Source: CAYVZU01 sp964455935 (GTDB taxonomy: Bacteria; Fibrobacterota; CAYVZU01). From it: a DNA stretch of 22,538 nt. The notes beneath the pieces are model-generated. The model had not been told where the DNA came from, made no database searches, and worked only from the letters and a program-made list of their open reading frames with translations. The stretch spans positions 1 to 22,538 of the forward strand of contig CAYVZU010000063.1 of NCBI GenBank assembly GCA_964455935.1. The letters run 5' to 3'. Shown here in pieces: positions 8,101-15,120 of this stretch. Numbering within the stretch: position 1 is the stretch's first letter; the number at the start of each line of letters is the position of its first letter. The translations under genes were made by a program, and so were the position numbers.

Positions 8101-10432
8101 GGCGCAGATGTTCCCGTGGTTCGAATGGAAGCTGGACCAGATCGAGTCCCACATGGTATTCGAATGGTCGGTGCTGGCCATCAAAGACACCAGCGCGGCG
8201 CAGTTGCTAAATAACAAAGAATGGACAAGCACGATCTGGGCTCAAAGTCAATTTGGCGCGGCTAAGGGCTACTTTGCGGTGGGTGACTTCCCCACATTCC
8301 AGCAAGTCGATTCGCTTTGCCAGGCGCAGGGCCCGCAGGGACAGCAGATGCCCATGGGTGGCGGATTCGAGGACATGGACCGTGACGGCTATCCGGACGA
8401 CCTGGAAAACCGGTACGGAACCAATCCAAAAGACCCGGCCTCAATGCCGAGTTTCGGGATCGATTCAGACGGCGACAAAGCACCCGATTTCCTGGAAATC
8501 AAGCTGGGATCGGATCCGCAGGATGCCGCCAGCGTTCCGAGCGATTCGGCCATGCTGGCTTTGGGCTTTGTGGATTCTGACGGCGATGGGTTCCCCGACG
8601 AGATCGAAGCCCAGCAGGGCTTCAACATGTTCGATCCCAACAGCAACCCCGGCGCGCGTGTTGCCTTCGAGGCGCCAATCGGATCGTTCGAAGGTAAGGT
8701 CTGGTTCGGCGGTGCCAAGCCAATCTCGCTCCAGGTGAGCAAGGACACGCTCGGTGACGGGAAGGCCTTCCGGGTCACCTATGCATTCGTGGTTGCCGAT
8801 GCCGATACCCTGACAGGCACATCGAATGCATTCTTCGATCAATACATGGGCATGTTCGTTTACCTGATGCCGTTCGACTCGGGCAGCCCCAATTACGGCA
8901 GGTCGCTGCGCATGCGCGGCTACTACGACGGAATGATGGGCTACCTGAAGGGCGAGGTGGAAATGGTCAACACCCGGACCGACCTGAACATGGTTGGTCC
9001 CAATGTGGGCCAGTGGATCACGTCGAACCGCGGAGAGGAGATCGGCGACGATCCGGCGGCTTACAACCAGGGTGGCGGTGACCAGGGCAATCGGGGCGTG
9101 CCGGTAGCGCCGTCCAATGCCGATTCCGCGCGCCTGATTCTTGATTTTGACGCAAACCCGATCACCGGCAAGCTGATTTTCCTGGCCAATCCGGCCGAAA
9201 CGCTGGAAAGTATCCGTTCGTTCAAGGGCGGAACCATGGACAAGCCGTTCCTGGAAATTGCTTTCCGAAGCAGTAACCAGATCATTCGGCTCAAAGGCGA
9301 TCTATTCCCGGCTGGCAAAGACTCAGCTACCGGCAATATTACCTTGGGGTATTTCGGCGGGATCGGCCTTGAGGATTCCATGGGTATGGGTCTCCCCTAC
9401 GGTGGCGGCATGGGTTTTATGAAAGCCGAAAGCCCGCTCGATCAGCTCACCGGTGAATACCTGGGCTGGATTTTCATCGATCAATCCATGTCGGGCGACA
9501 ATGGTGGCATGAGCTTCGGAGCCCCGGAATACATTGGCGGGTACCAGCCATTCGTGACGCAGATGCAGGATTTCTACACTAGAAGCAGCCTGAATGCAGC
9601 CACGGATACGCTATTCGTCAAAAACTCGATCGACGGGAATCTGTGCTATGTCGTGGATTGGGCGAACGCGCTGATCCCGGTGGATAGTTTCCCGGGACTG
9701 GATTTTCTGGATCGGGGTTGCGTGCTGATTGTGGCTGAGGTCTATGCGGTCCAAAACCCGATGGCGGAAACGCTGCTTGTCTTTGGAGCCGACAACCGCG
9801 CCATGCCGGCAATTTGGATGGACGGTAACCGGCCGCTGCTGATGGCCGGCACACCGCCGCCTTCCGGCGGCGGCATGGTCGGCCCGCAGCCAGGCGAGCC
9901 AAACCTGTTTAAGGGAGAGGTCGTCACTGCCGAAAATGCCCTCAATCAGTACCAGGCGGTGCAGGTAAGGCCGAACGGTGGAAGCCCCTTCATGATGTCG
10001 TCCATTGGCACACCCACTTTCATGCCTTTTGATGATCCGATGAGAGGCCCCATGGTCGTAGTGCAGTTTACAGGCGATCCCAAGTGGTACGCCTTCCTTG
10101 CTACCGATCCAACGGGTGCGATGTTGTTAATCGACAACAACGCGGTTGTGGTTTCACCCATGCCTGACGGGTTTACGCCCCCGCAGCAGAACCAAGGATC
10201 CGGTCCCCAACCATGGATCGGCGACATGCAAACGATCATAGACATGATCGACATCGAAGGCAAGGGTGCGGCAATAGCGTCACCAAATGGGCCGCAGCCG
10301 CTATCGCCGGCCCCGAATCCGGGCGAGGTGGCCCAAGACGGTGAGTTTGTGACAATCAGAGGCCATCGCGTTCTGGAACAGACGCCCGGAGAGGCGTGGG
10401 TTGAGGGCAATTACATTATCGTTGCCCCATAA
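5150..10432 (+). CDS. Giant (1760-residue) surface lipoprotein with Ig-like, Big_5-like, FN3-like and TSP3 calcium repeats
   Basis: The start is ATG 5150 after AAGGAGGT; earlier in-frame codons overlap the promoter. An N-terminal hydrophobic segment (about 10-24) leads into an assembly gap of four unread codons, then KKSSN. This fits a lipoprotein signal whose Cys is hidden by the gap. Regions seen, in order: two tandem Ig-like repeats (about 40-128 and 132-217); a carboxypeptidase-regulatory-like segment (about 227-320); two Big_5-like domains (about 373-464 and 482-572, with ISFSEPMD and IQFNFSRP); an unassigned region containing an NTF2-like-looking stretch (about 580-880); an FN3-like region (about 890-1030); three thrombospondin type 3 Ca2+ repeats (about 1074-1167, DMDRDGYPDD, DSDGDKAPDF, DSDGDGFPDE); and a Met/Gly-rich C-terminal region with no domain I recognise. 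It has no sorting tail I know. It is probably an outer-surface or adhesion protein; the function is not established. Confidence 0.88.
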   Translation: MSLKRSGSASLIAIACLVVGLLPWGXXXXKKSSNTVAPNQPPTIEDIAINGTSLATDSITVQSSVAAIEITAEDDQGIDRVLINSHATTLSNGVYLWTSSLVAGSNKFVIEAYDDEGDLDSGTIILYYLSEYPDLFISSFVHATIDTVQSASYVLSGSIKDDDGIEYVKINGANATLNDTNWTWSTTLTAGSNLLIVTAKDSAGLITAPESIYVYYDDYVPSGLATISGVLTQSGTGATAKRLANAKLARNASGQVVASVTSVVPVTGADILVYDADTSSTSSIARTQTGSDGGWKIDSLEPGNYFAFAVYFDIVNRSLITAAIPNIAAVADTVIETGEAIAAEDEVKPSVLTMLDASSADSTGQFLASSVPAGHPVLSISFSEPMDRASAKDSITGVVLGPIDTTVTGFALDDTIPVQKLWNGNNTELRLIPITALDSNVVYGIMVPTTAKDMAFNVLESKAMCSFTAVAVASIPAFEFAGSTPANGDTIMPTASIQFNFSRPADLMSISKYVTIDPAVRGFFEPRGSGVAFKPTAALAVGSYTIRIPSKIASLLGDTLASASTIILHVKAFTGLAAAGGDTASLGQSVMTCMNAYMVGDIATFASYMDAGLLVVDHKEDNGFEKVYIQTKEEFIASMKRDAAENKLLATEGIVYPKYYAKRFYRMDIQDSGWQVINKVRAVGDTSKYVFVDLNSVDPFGNMQFFKTTTSTREIQRDSIRYIPPGPVMEYAGNRYLFAPDFSKLGTVTEDQIKNDPVFYGKLLMETSTIEWARCQMQNKEQFNIESVEISGDTGYVVQSVVSQRIWIGETRPWTYVPGVDLGWGGEPDTSSGLMAIKLMCVKKSGRWLIARISTNDVARIDGLASQLPDSTGSSQFNLNPATAFALPPHVGLISPVNKTSSAAAGNGSITLTWKKPAVDSTIGGYLVCLAEDPGFAPCRPPKGIMIFAKGENDTSITIKADGTIDTAGGAKNVAIYKRPWEIGAQMFPWFEWKLDQIESHMVFEWSVLAIKDTSAAQLLNNKEWTSTIWAQSQFGAAKGYFAVGDFPTFQQVDSLCQAQGPQGQQMPMGGGFEDMDRDGYPDDLENRYGTNPKDPASMPSFGIDSDGDKAPDFLEIKLGSDPQDAASVPSDSAMLALGFVDSDGDGFPDEIEAQQGFNMFDPNSNPGARVAFEAPIGSFEGKVWFGGAKPISLQVSKDTLGDGKAFRVTYAFVVADADTLTGTSNAFFDQYMGMFVYLMPFDSGSPNYGRSLRMRGYYDGMMGYLKGEVEMVNTRTDLNMVGPNVGQWITSNRGEEIGDDPAAYNQGGGDQGNRGVPVAPSNADSARLILDFDANPITGKLIFLANPAETLESIRSFKGGTMDKPFLEIAFRSSNQIIRLKGDLFPAGKDSATGNITLGYFGGIGLEDSMGMGLPYGGGMGFMKAESPLDQLTGEYLGWIFIDQSMSGDNGGMSFGAPEYIGGYQPFVTQMQDFYTRSSLNAATDTLFVKNSIDGNLCYVVDWANALIPVDSFPGLDFLDRGCVLIVAEVYAVQNPMAETLLVFGADNRAMPAIWMDGNRPLLMAGTPPPSGGGMVGPQPGEPNLFKGEVVTAENALNQYQAVQVRPNGGSPFMMSSIGTPTFMPFDDPMRGPMVVVQFTGDPKWYAFLATDPTGAMLLIDNNAVVVSPMPDGFTPPQQNQGSGPQPWIGDMQTIIDMIDIEGKGAAIASPNGPQPLSPAPNPGEVAQDGEFVTIRGHRVLEQTPGEAWVEGNYIIVAP
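5226..5235. other. Assembly gap (10 Ns) inside the signal-peptide region
   Basis: Ten N bases lie between codons for LLPWG and KKSSN of the giant protein. The frame stays open across the gap at the stated length. The hidden codons are exactly where a lipobox Cys is expected, so lipidation cannot be read directly. Confidence 0.99.
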
Positions 10433-10452
10433 CTCATTCCGCCATCATGCCA

Positions 10453-10487
10453 AGAGGGCAGGGGTTCTCCCCTGCCCTCTCTTTTTT
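10453..10487 (+). terminator. Rho-independent terminator of the giant lipoprotein gene
   Basis: A perfect 12-bp stem (AGAGGGCAGGGG at 10453-10464 with its complement at 10469-10480) has a TTCT loop and is followed by C and six T residues. It starts 21 nt after the stop codon and is the strongest terminator in the window. Confidence 0.94.
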
Positions 10488-10506
10488 CCGCCTTTGCCGG
10501 CAATGC

Positions 10507-10535
10507 TTGACCTTCAGGATGGACAGTACTATTTC
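10507..10535 (+). promoter_or_regulatory. Candidate leaderless promoter of the glycosyltransferase gene
   Basis: TTGACC (10507-10512), 17 nt, then TATTTC (10530-10535). The -10 box ends 8 nt before ATG 10544, so the mRNA would start within about 0-2 nt of that codon. It lies between the preceding terminator and the gene. Confidence 0.5.
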
Positions 10536-10543
10536 CCTTTTCT

Positions 10544-12094
10544 ATGGCACAGCAGGTCTTCCCCATGAAAGCCCGTGCGCTGCACCTGGTTCAAATCCAC
10601 TACCATTTGCGCAGCGGCGGCGTGCGCATTGTCATGGAGAACGTGATCCGGGCGATCCGAAAAGCCGCGCCGGACCTGCGATTACGCGCCACGACAATCA
10701 CGGGTTCCGGGAGCTACCTGGAGTTGCCCGACACTGTGCGGGAGCCTGGATTTGAGCACCGGCTGGTCCGCATCCCAGCGCTGGATTATGCAAAAAGCGG
10801 CCGTGTAACAAAACAACAAATCTCGTCACTAGTCCGGCAGTTCCAGACCGCGGTTCCTCAGGTCGATTATCCAACGCTGGTCGTGGGCCACAATGTAACC
10901 CTGGGCAAGAATCCGCAATTGGCCGCTGCATTCGAATCCTGGGCCCGGCAAAGCCCGGAAACGCACTTTCTGAGTCTTATCCATGACTTTCCCGAGGACA
11001 ACCGTCCCGAGTCCCTGAAGGTCCTGCGTGAGGCCTTTGGGGCCAGGCACTGTTCCCCCATTCTATATCCGAATCTGCCAAACCTGACCTTCGGGGTGAT
11101 TAACCCGCGCGACCTCAATGCCATGCTGCGAGCCGGAGTTCCCCGCACAAAGGTGCAAATCATCCGCAATGCAGTTCTGGCGGACCGGTTCGCACCTCTG
11201 ACGGGCTCTGCATCGGCTCAGGCGCGGAAAAAGGTCCTCCTCCTCTTGCCAAAGTCGTCGCAAAAGAAGGTCCTCCTCTACCCTATCCGGATCATGCGGA
11301 GGAAAAACGTCCTAGAGGCAGTACTCCTGACGAGGCTTCTTGGGTCCCGGCAGTGGCAGCTCTGGCTGGCTCTGCCGCCAACCTCTCCCGCGGAAATCAG
11401 CTTCTGGAAGGTGCTGTGGCCACATCTGAAAGATTGCGGAGTCGAGATTCACGCAGGCTTCTGCGGCGGCCCGGCCGAAAAAGCCTGCACGCTGAACGAT
11501 ATCTATAATTCATGCGACCTGATCGCGACCACTTCGGTCCAAGAAGGTTTTGGCTTCTCATTCTATGAGGGATGGCTGGCCGGCAAACCTGTTGTGGGCC
11601 GCGCCATTGCCGATGTGTTGCTGGGCAAGCGGTCGATTTGCTTTGGTCACCTCTATGAAAACCTTGAAATCCCGGCGGAATGGATCGACCATGCAAAGCT
11701 GGACGCGGCCAGAAATCGGAAGCAAGCTGCGCTTTTACAATCCGGACGACAAGAGGAGTTCTTAAGAAAGCCCCAAACCATCGATTTCGGCTTATTGGAC
11801 ATCCAAAACCAGCTTGCTGTTCTCCGTCGATGCGCTTCTCCCGGCAACCTGGATCGCATTCTGCGTTGCAACCCGGATCTGCGAAAGAAGCTCTCGCTTT
11901 GGCGCAGATTTCCCAAGCAACAGGTCCAAAAAAACGCCGATGGTGTGAAGCGTGAATTCGCCCTTGAACGGATTGGGCGCCAATGGCTGGCGCTCCTTCG
12001 GCATCGGCCAATGCAGCCGGTTCCGCCGGATGTGCATTCCAGGCTTTTACCAATATTCCTGGATCACGGATTGCATGTGCTGGACGTGGAGTAA
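10544..12094 (+). CDS. GT-B fold glycosyltransferase (GT4-like)
   Basis: A cytoplasmic sugar transferase of about 516 residues. The N-terminal half has the GGV loop after a first beta strand (HLVQIHYHLRSGGV). The C-terminal half has the strand KVLLYPIRIMRRKN, typical of the donor domain, and VQEGFGFSFYEGWLAGKP, an EX7E motif with Glu334 and Glu342 as in retaining GT4 enzymes. Donor and acceptor cannot be told. The start could be ATG 10544 (no ribosome site, but directly after a promoter) or ATG 10565 (weak AGCAGG before it); the difference is 7 residues. About 12 residues near 229-240 look duplicated (KKVLL repeated 36 nt apart). The last 110 residues are basic and unassigned. It stands alone between two terminators. 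Confidence 0.82.
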   Translation: MAQQVFPMKARALHLVQIHYHLRSGGVRIVMENVIRAIRKAAPDLRLRATTITGSGSYLELPDTVREPGFEHRLVRIPALDYAKSGRVTKQQISSLVRQFQTAVPQVDYPTLVVGHNVTLGKNPQLAAAFESWARQSPETHFLSLIHDFPEDNRPESLKVLREAFGARHCSPILYPNLPNLTFGVINPRDLNAMLRAGVPRTKVQIIRNAVLADRFAPLTGSASAQARKKVLLLLPKSSQKKVLLYPIRIMRRKNVLEAVLLTRLLGSRQWQLWLALPPTSPAEISFWKVLWPHLKDCGVEIHAGFCGGPAEKACTLNDIYNSCDLIATTSVQEGFGFSFYEGWLAGKPVVGRAIADVLLGKRSICFGHLYENLEIPAEWIDHAKLDAARNRKQAALLQSGRQEEFLRKPQTIDFGLLDIQNQLAVLRRCASPGNLDRILRCNPDLRKKLSLWRRFPKQQVQKNADGVKREFALERIGRQWLALLRHRPMQPVPPDVHSRLLPIFLDHGLHVLDVE

Positions 12095-12158
12095 GCGTCG
12101 CGCATCGTGGACTTCTGAAAACGTGCGCTCGAAATGACCTAACAGGCCGGGTAGCTAT

Positions 12159-12186
12159 AAAAAAGGCCCGCCAAAGCGGGCCTTTC
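12159..12186. terminator. Terminator between convergent genes
   Basis: A ten-pair stem (AAAGGCCCGC at 12162-12171 with its complement at 12176-12185) has a CAAA loop. On the minus strand it is followed by six T residues, so it is a good terminator for the zinc-ribbon gene. On the plus strand it lies 67 nt after the glycosyltransferase stop but has only a short T-run. Confidence 0.82.
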
Positions 12187-12212
12187 AGGAGTCCTGCACA
12201 AACAGAACCAAC

Positions 12213-12398
12213 CTACTCTTCCAGCGCATCCTCGTCGTAGATATCATCGAGCTTGTCGGTCTCGTCACGCTCCAGATCGTCCAACAAATCTCCCGTGTCT
12301 TCTTCAAAGACAAAATCGCAGTGCGGGCAGCTCCCTTCGATGATGTCATCACTGGTCAAATGCGCGCCGCACTCGGGGCAGCGTTCCAAAGTATCCAT
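12213..12398 (-). CDS. 61-residue zinc-ribbon protein with acidic tail
   Basis: Two CPxC knuckles, CPEC at 7-10 and CPHC at 24-27, would bind one Zn2+. Residues 32-61 are strongly acidic (Asp/Glu, about half of the tail). The ATG has GGAGG nearby and a promoter lies upstream. Acidic small zinc ribbons occur in many bacteria, often without a known role; contact with RNA polymerase or a nucleic-acid mimic are only possibilities. It is a single-gene unit ending at the terminator at 12159-12186. Confidence 0.8.
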   Translation of the reverse strand: MDTLERCPECGAHLTSDDIIEGSCPHCDFVFEEDTGDLLDDLERDETDKLDDIYDEDALEE

Positions 12399-12434
12399 TG
12401 CAAAATACCTCCAAATATCACTTTCTCAGACGGA

Positions 12435-12463
12435 AAGATAATGCACGAACATTTGAAATGCAA
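12435..12463 (-). promoter_or_regulatory. Promoter of the zinc-ribbon gene
   Basis: On the minus strand there is TTGCAT (12463-12458), 17 nt, then TATCTT (12440-12435). The leader would be about 30 nt and includes GGAGG. Confidence 0.6.
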
Positions 12464-12536
12464 CTTTTTTGGCTGATAAAATTCAGATTAGGGAAGACGG
12501 CTTCAAGCGGGAAAAAGGCCGGACGTAAAGGGAAGC

Positions 12537-12968
12537 TTAACCGGGCTTTTTGCCGCGGGCTTCACGAACCAAGATCGAAAGCTGGTGGAAATCAATCTGC
12601 GAAAGCTTGACGCCCACCTCGGTGACCAGCTTCTCCCAAATCGGCTGAAATATGCAGTCTGGACCCAAACACTGGGCCAGGTTTTCTTTGCAGGAAAACT
12701 CGCCAATGGAGCCGTCCACGGCCTCAATCACCTGCTTCAAATGGATTTGGCCGGGGGCGAAGCGAAGCTTGTAGCCTCCCTGGGTGCCGCGCCGACTTGA
12801 AACAAGGCCCGACCGAACCAGTTCCGCCATTACCTGGACCAGAAACTCGCGGGGAACCTTCTGCTCGCGGGCGATTTCTGAAAGTTGCAGCGGCTTGGCC
12901 TGAGGGGCGAGCGACAGATGAAGAATAGCGCGGGCCGCGTACTCCGCTTTGGCGGAAATGCGAATCAT
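12537..12968 (-). CDS. Rrf2-family transcriptional regulator (possible Fe-S or redox sensor)
   Basis: Taking ATG 12968, the protein has 143 residues. It starts MIRISAKAEYAARAIL, the usual start of Rrf2 proteins. A winged helix follows (about 1-70, with IAREQKVPREFL and RGTQGGYKL as recognition helix and wing). A Cys cluster (Cys93, Cys100, Cys105) lies in the position where Rrf2/IscR/NsrR proteins hold an iron-sulfur cluster. Spacing here is CX6CX4C, not the CX5CX7C of IscR, so the exact subfamily is open. An upstream extension to 13067 is possible but is outside the family's normal start. No isc, suf or nitric-oxide genes are next to it, so its targets are unknown. Confidence 0.88.
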   Translation of the reverse strand: MIRISAKAEYAARAILHLSLAPQAKPLQLSEIAREQKVPREFLVQVMAELVRSGLVSSRRGTQGGYKLRFAPGQIHLKQVIEAVDGSIGEFSCKENLAQCLGPDCIFQPIWEKLVTEVGVKLSQIDFHQLSILVREARGKKPG

Positions 12969-13159
12969 CCCTTGTTTCCGTTCATCCTGATACGAAACGG
13001 GCGCAACCACAGAGGGCATTGAGGTGAGATGCAGAAAAGGTCGGGAGTCATTTGTTTGAGAAAACACCCGCCTCTCTCTTTAGTCGTTTTTCTCACCCCT
13101 TCACTCTCTTTTGCCTCTGTGGTTTTCCGCCATCCACTGCGCTGCGAACAGACCTGAAA

Positions 13160-13531
13160 TCAAGCTTCTTCGGCCAGGTTAAACCGGCTCTGCCGCTCGA
13201 AACGTTCCCTCTTGAATTCGTTGCGGTGCTCTTCGCAGTATTTAGGATAAATATACTGCCGGGGAAAGATCTCAAGCGCGAATTTTCTATGACACCCATC
13301 CAATGCACAGGTAAATTCCGTCCTTGTCGTATCTTTGAATGTGTGCATAAAGACCTGGTTCTTCACATTGGGGTTTTCGGGCCTGGCCCGAATCCGCTTT
13401 CGGTGATGCGGGTCCGTGTGAAATTCGCAGTACTTCTGAATAGGCCTGCCCACAAATTCCTTGCCGCATCCATTGTACTTGCAGTACTTCAGAAGCCTTT
13501 TGTTGATGGGTTTGTATTTGGGTAACTGCAT
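13160..13531 (-). CDS. Small basic protein with two CCCH zinc-finger-like modules
   Basis: A 123-residue protein starting at ATG 13531 with GGAG 7 nt upstream. Two similar modules are visible: Cys17-Cys22-Cys35-His38 (CX4CX12CX2H) and Cys75-Cys80-Cys99-His102 (CX4CX18CX2H). Between them is a basic stretch around HHRKRIRAR (42-50), and the C-terminus is again basic. I do not recognise the family. The arrangement suggests two zinc-bound knuckles and nucleic-acid binding, but that is inference. The upstream in-frame extension (to 13597) covers the promoter and is not coding. The gene has its own strong promoter and a 10-bp palindrome in the leader. Confidence 0.72.
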   Translation of the reverse strand: MQLPKYKPINKRLLKYCKYNGCGKEFVGRPIQKYCEFHTDPHHRKRIRARPENPNVKNQVFMHTFKDTTRTEFTCALDGCHRKFALEIFPRQYIYPKYCEEHRNEFKRERFERQSRFNLAEEA

Positions 13532-13552
13532 ACAGAACTCCTTATTTATCAA

Positions 13553-13562
13553 GTTGATCAAC
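13553..13562. promoter_or_regulatory. 10-bp palindrome between promoter and CCCH-protein gene, possible operator
   Basis: GTTGATCAAC is a perfect palindrome 7 to 16 nt downstream of the -10 box, over or just after the expected transcription start. This is a usual position for repressor binding. The regulator is unknown; self-control by the CCCH protein would be speculation. Confidence 0.35.
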
Positions 13563-13568
13563 AATATT

Positions 13569-13597
13569 AATATAGCGTACAAATGATATTTTGTCAA
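13569..13597 (-). promoter_or_regulatory. Strong sigma70-type promoter of the CCCH-protein gene
   Basis: On the minus strand there is TTGACA (13597-13592), 17 nt, then TATATT (13574-13569): perfect -35, one mismatch in the -10. It sits in an AT-rich stretch unlike the rest of the window. Confidence 0.82.
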
Positions 13598-13684
13598 GCC
13601 CTTTTTATTATTTTCAGCCTTTGGTCGAATCAGGCAAAAACTCCATAGGCGCCTTTAATTACAACAACTTAAAAGGGGCAAAGC

Positions 13685-14245
13685 TTGGATTACAGACTTT
13701 TCCTTGCCACATTCGCCGCCGTCTTTCTGGCGGAACTGGGCGACAAGACTCAGCTTGCGACTATGACCCTGACCGCAGAGAATAGCCAGTCGAAGTGGAT
13801 CATCTTTGGAGGAGCGTCGCTCGCCCTGTGCCTCACGACCCTGCTGGGAGTCATGTTTGGGGAAGCGGTCGCGCGAATTGTTCCCCCAAAGGTCATCAAA
13901 ATTGGGGCGGCGGTTCTCTTTATCGGAATCGGCGTTTTCATGCTCGTTTCCAAGGAAAAGCCCGTCGAAAGCCGCTACGGCGCGCTGATCCACGAGTTAC
14001 AGGTCATCAGGGCAAAGTCCGAGGCAGGCTGTGTGCAGTGTGAGAAGTTCCAGGCCGCTCTGCGCAGACTGGAATCGGCCAATGACAGACCCCTGGCGCA
14101 AGCCGTTTCTTTTCTCACCATCGACATTGCCAGGGCTAAACCGGCCCGGAGTTGCGAATCGTGCACGGCCGAACGAGTCGACCGGATGTTCGATGATGCC
14201 CAGAAAGAGGTTGAATGCAAGTCGCAATCGGCGCCGATGGGCTAA
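13685..14245 (+). CDS. Half-size GDT1/TMEM165 (UPF0016) membrane protein with Cys-rich cytosolic tail
   Basis: GDT1/TMEM165 (MneA-type) proteins export Mn2+ or Ca2+ and normally carry two copies of the ELGDKT motif. Here there is one copy, Glu17-Leu-Gly-Asp20-Lys-Thr-Gln23, in the first of three predicted membrane helices (about 5-25, 39-58, 71-88). Instead of a second copy, residues 90-186 are soluble and contain CVQC (116-119), CESC (157-160) and Cys178. The start is TTG 13685, with AGGGG upstream; no better start is seen. Its end overlaps the ABC ATPase gene by 31 nt. A single-copy protein would have to pair with itself or a partner. The tail could bind metal or be redox-active (inference). 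Confidence 0.8.
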   Translation: MDYRLFLATFAAVFLAELGDKTQLATMTLTAENSQSKWIIFGGASLALCLTTLLGVMFGEAVARIVPPKVIKIGAAVLFIGIGVFMLVSKEKPVESRYGALIHELQVIRAKSEAGCVQCEKFQAALRRLESANDRPLAQAVSFLTIDIARAKPARSCESCTAERVDRMFDDAQKEVECKSQSAPMG

Positions 14246-15120
14246 CCCGGCGATTCGGTTCGAAACTCGCCGTCGAAAATCTGCGGTTTGCCGTGAATCC
14301 CGGCGAGGTCTTCGGCTTTTTGGGCCCTAACGGAGCCGGCAAGACAACCACGATCAAACTGCTGCTGGGTCTGCTCAAGCCGTCCGGGGGAAAGTCGGAG
14401 GTCCTTGGGTTTGATTCCTGGACACAGGGCGACAAGCTGCGCGCACGAACGGCAGTGCTTTTCGACGAGCCCGGATTGTACGCCTGGCTCACCGGACCGG
14501 AGAATGTTTTCATGATTGGCGGGCTATATGGCCTGACTCGGGAGGTGCTGCAAGGTCGGATTCGCGCATTGATGGATGTGCTGCAATTGGCCGAATCCGA
14601 CGCGCGCCAGCCATCGCGTAAACTGTCGCGGGGAACCCGCCAGAAATGGGGTCTGTGCCGGGTGCTCGCGCTGGAGCCTAATGTGCTGTTCCTGGACGAA
14701 CCCACCTCCGGATTGGATCCGGTGGCAGCCCCGCAGATCCGGCAATACCTGGTGGACTATTCCCGAAAGACCCAGGCCACGATATTTCTGAGCACGCACA
14801 ACCTGGAAGAGGCCACAAGAATCTGCGCACGGGTGGGCGTCATCCACAGCGGCAAATTGGCGGCACTGGGCGCTCCGGCGGAATTAAGAGCCGGACCGCG
14901 GACCTGGGTAATCCGCTATGGCGGCCCCAGTTTGGATAAAGAACCGATTCCGGCCAAAATTGTTTCTCATGGAGGCAACCGTTTGGAAATCCGTGCCGGG
15001 AATGATGAAGACATTGCCATGCTGGTGCAATGGATGATCGGGCGCCGCCGCGATATTTTTGAAGTGCGGCCGATCGAGAACTCCCTGGAAAGCCTGTTTG
15101 CGTCATTGGAGGAGAAATGA
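14215..15120 (+). CDS. ABC transporter ATP-binding protein (ABC-2/NatA-like)
   Basis: A 301-residue ATPase subunit. Walker A GPNGAGKT is at 37-44, the signature LSRGTRQK at 137-144, Walker B VLFLDEPTSGLDP at 157-169 and the switch His at about 195 (STHNLEEA). The usual Q-loop Gln is Asp84 in LFDEPGLY, a variant I believe is common in this subfamily. A C-terminal extension (about 225-301) is typical of NatA-like exporters. ATG 14215 has AGAGG 4 nt before it and lies inside the end of the GDT1-like gene. It ends in an ATGA overlap with the permease, so the two are one transporter. The substrate is unknown. Confidence 0.93.
   Translation: MQVAIGADGLTRRFGSKLAVENLRFAVNPGEVFGFLGPNGAGKTTTIKLLLGLLKPSGGKSEVLGFDSWTQGDKLRARTAVLFDEPGLYAWLTGPENVFMIGGLYGLTREVLQGRIRALMDVLQLAESDARQPSRKLSRGTRQKWGLCRVLALEPNVLFLDEPTSGLDPVAAPQIRQYLVDYSRKTQATIFLSTHNLEEATRICARVGVIHSGKLAALGAPAELRAGPRTWVIRYGGPSLDKEPIPAKIVSHGGNRLEIRAGNDEDIAMLVQWMIGRRRDIFEVRPIENSLESLFASLEEK

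Noticed and set aside
8371..8650. EF-hand calcium-binding domain
   Set aside because: The DxDxDG loops occur in the tandem spacing of thrombospondin type 3 repeats without the flanking EF-hand helices.
13068..13159. Third heptad element or terminator after the CCCH-protein gene
   Set aside because: The stretch is pyrimidine-rich, but I see neither a consistent 7-bp register nor a stable hairpin.
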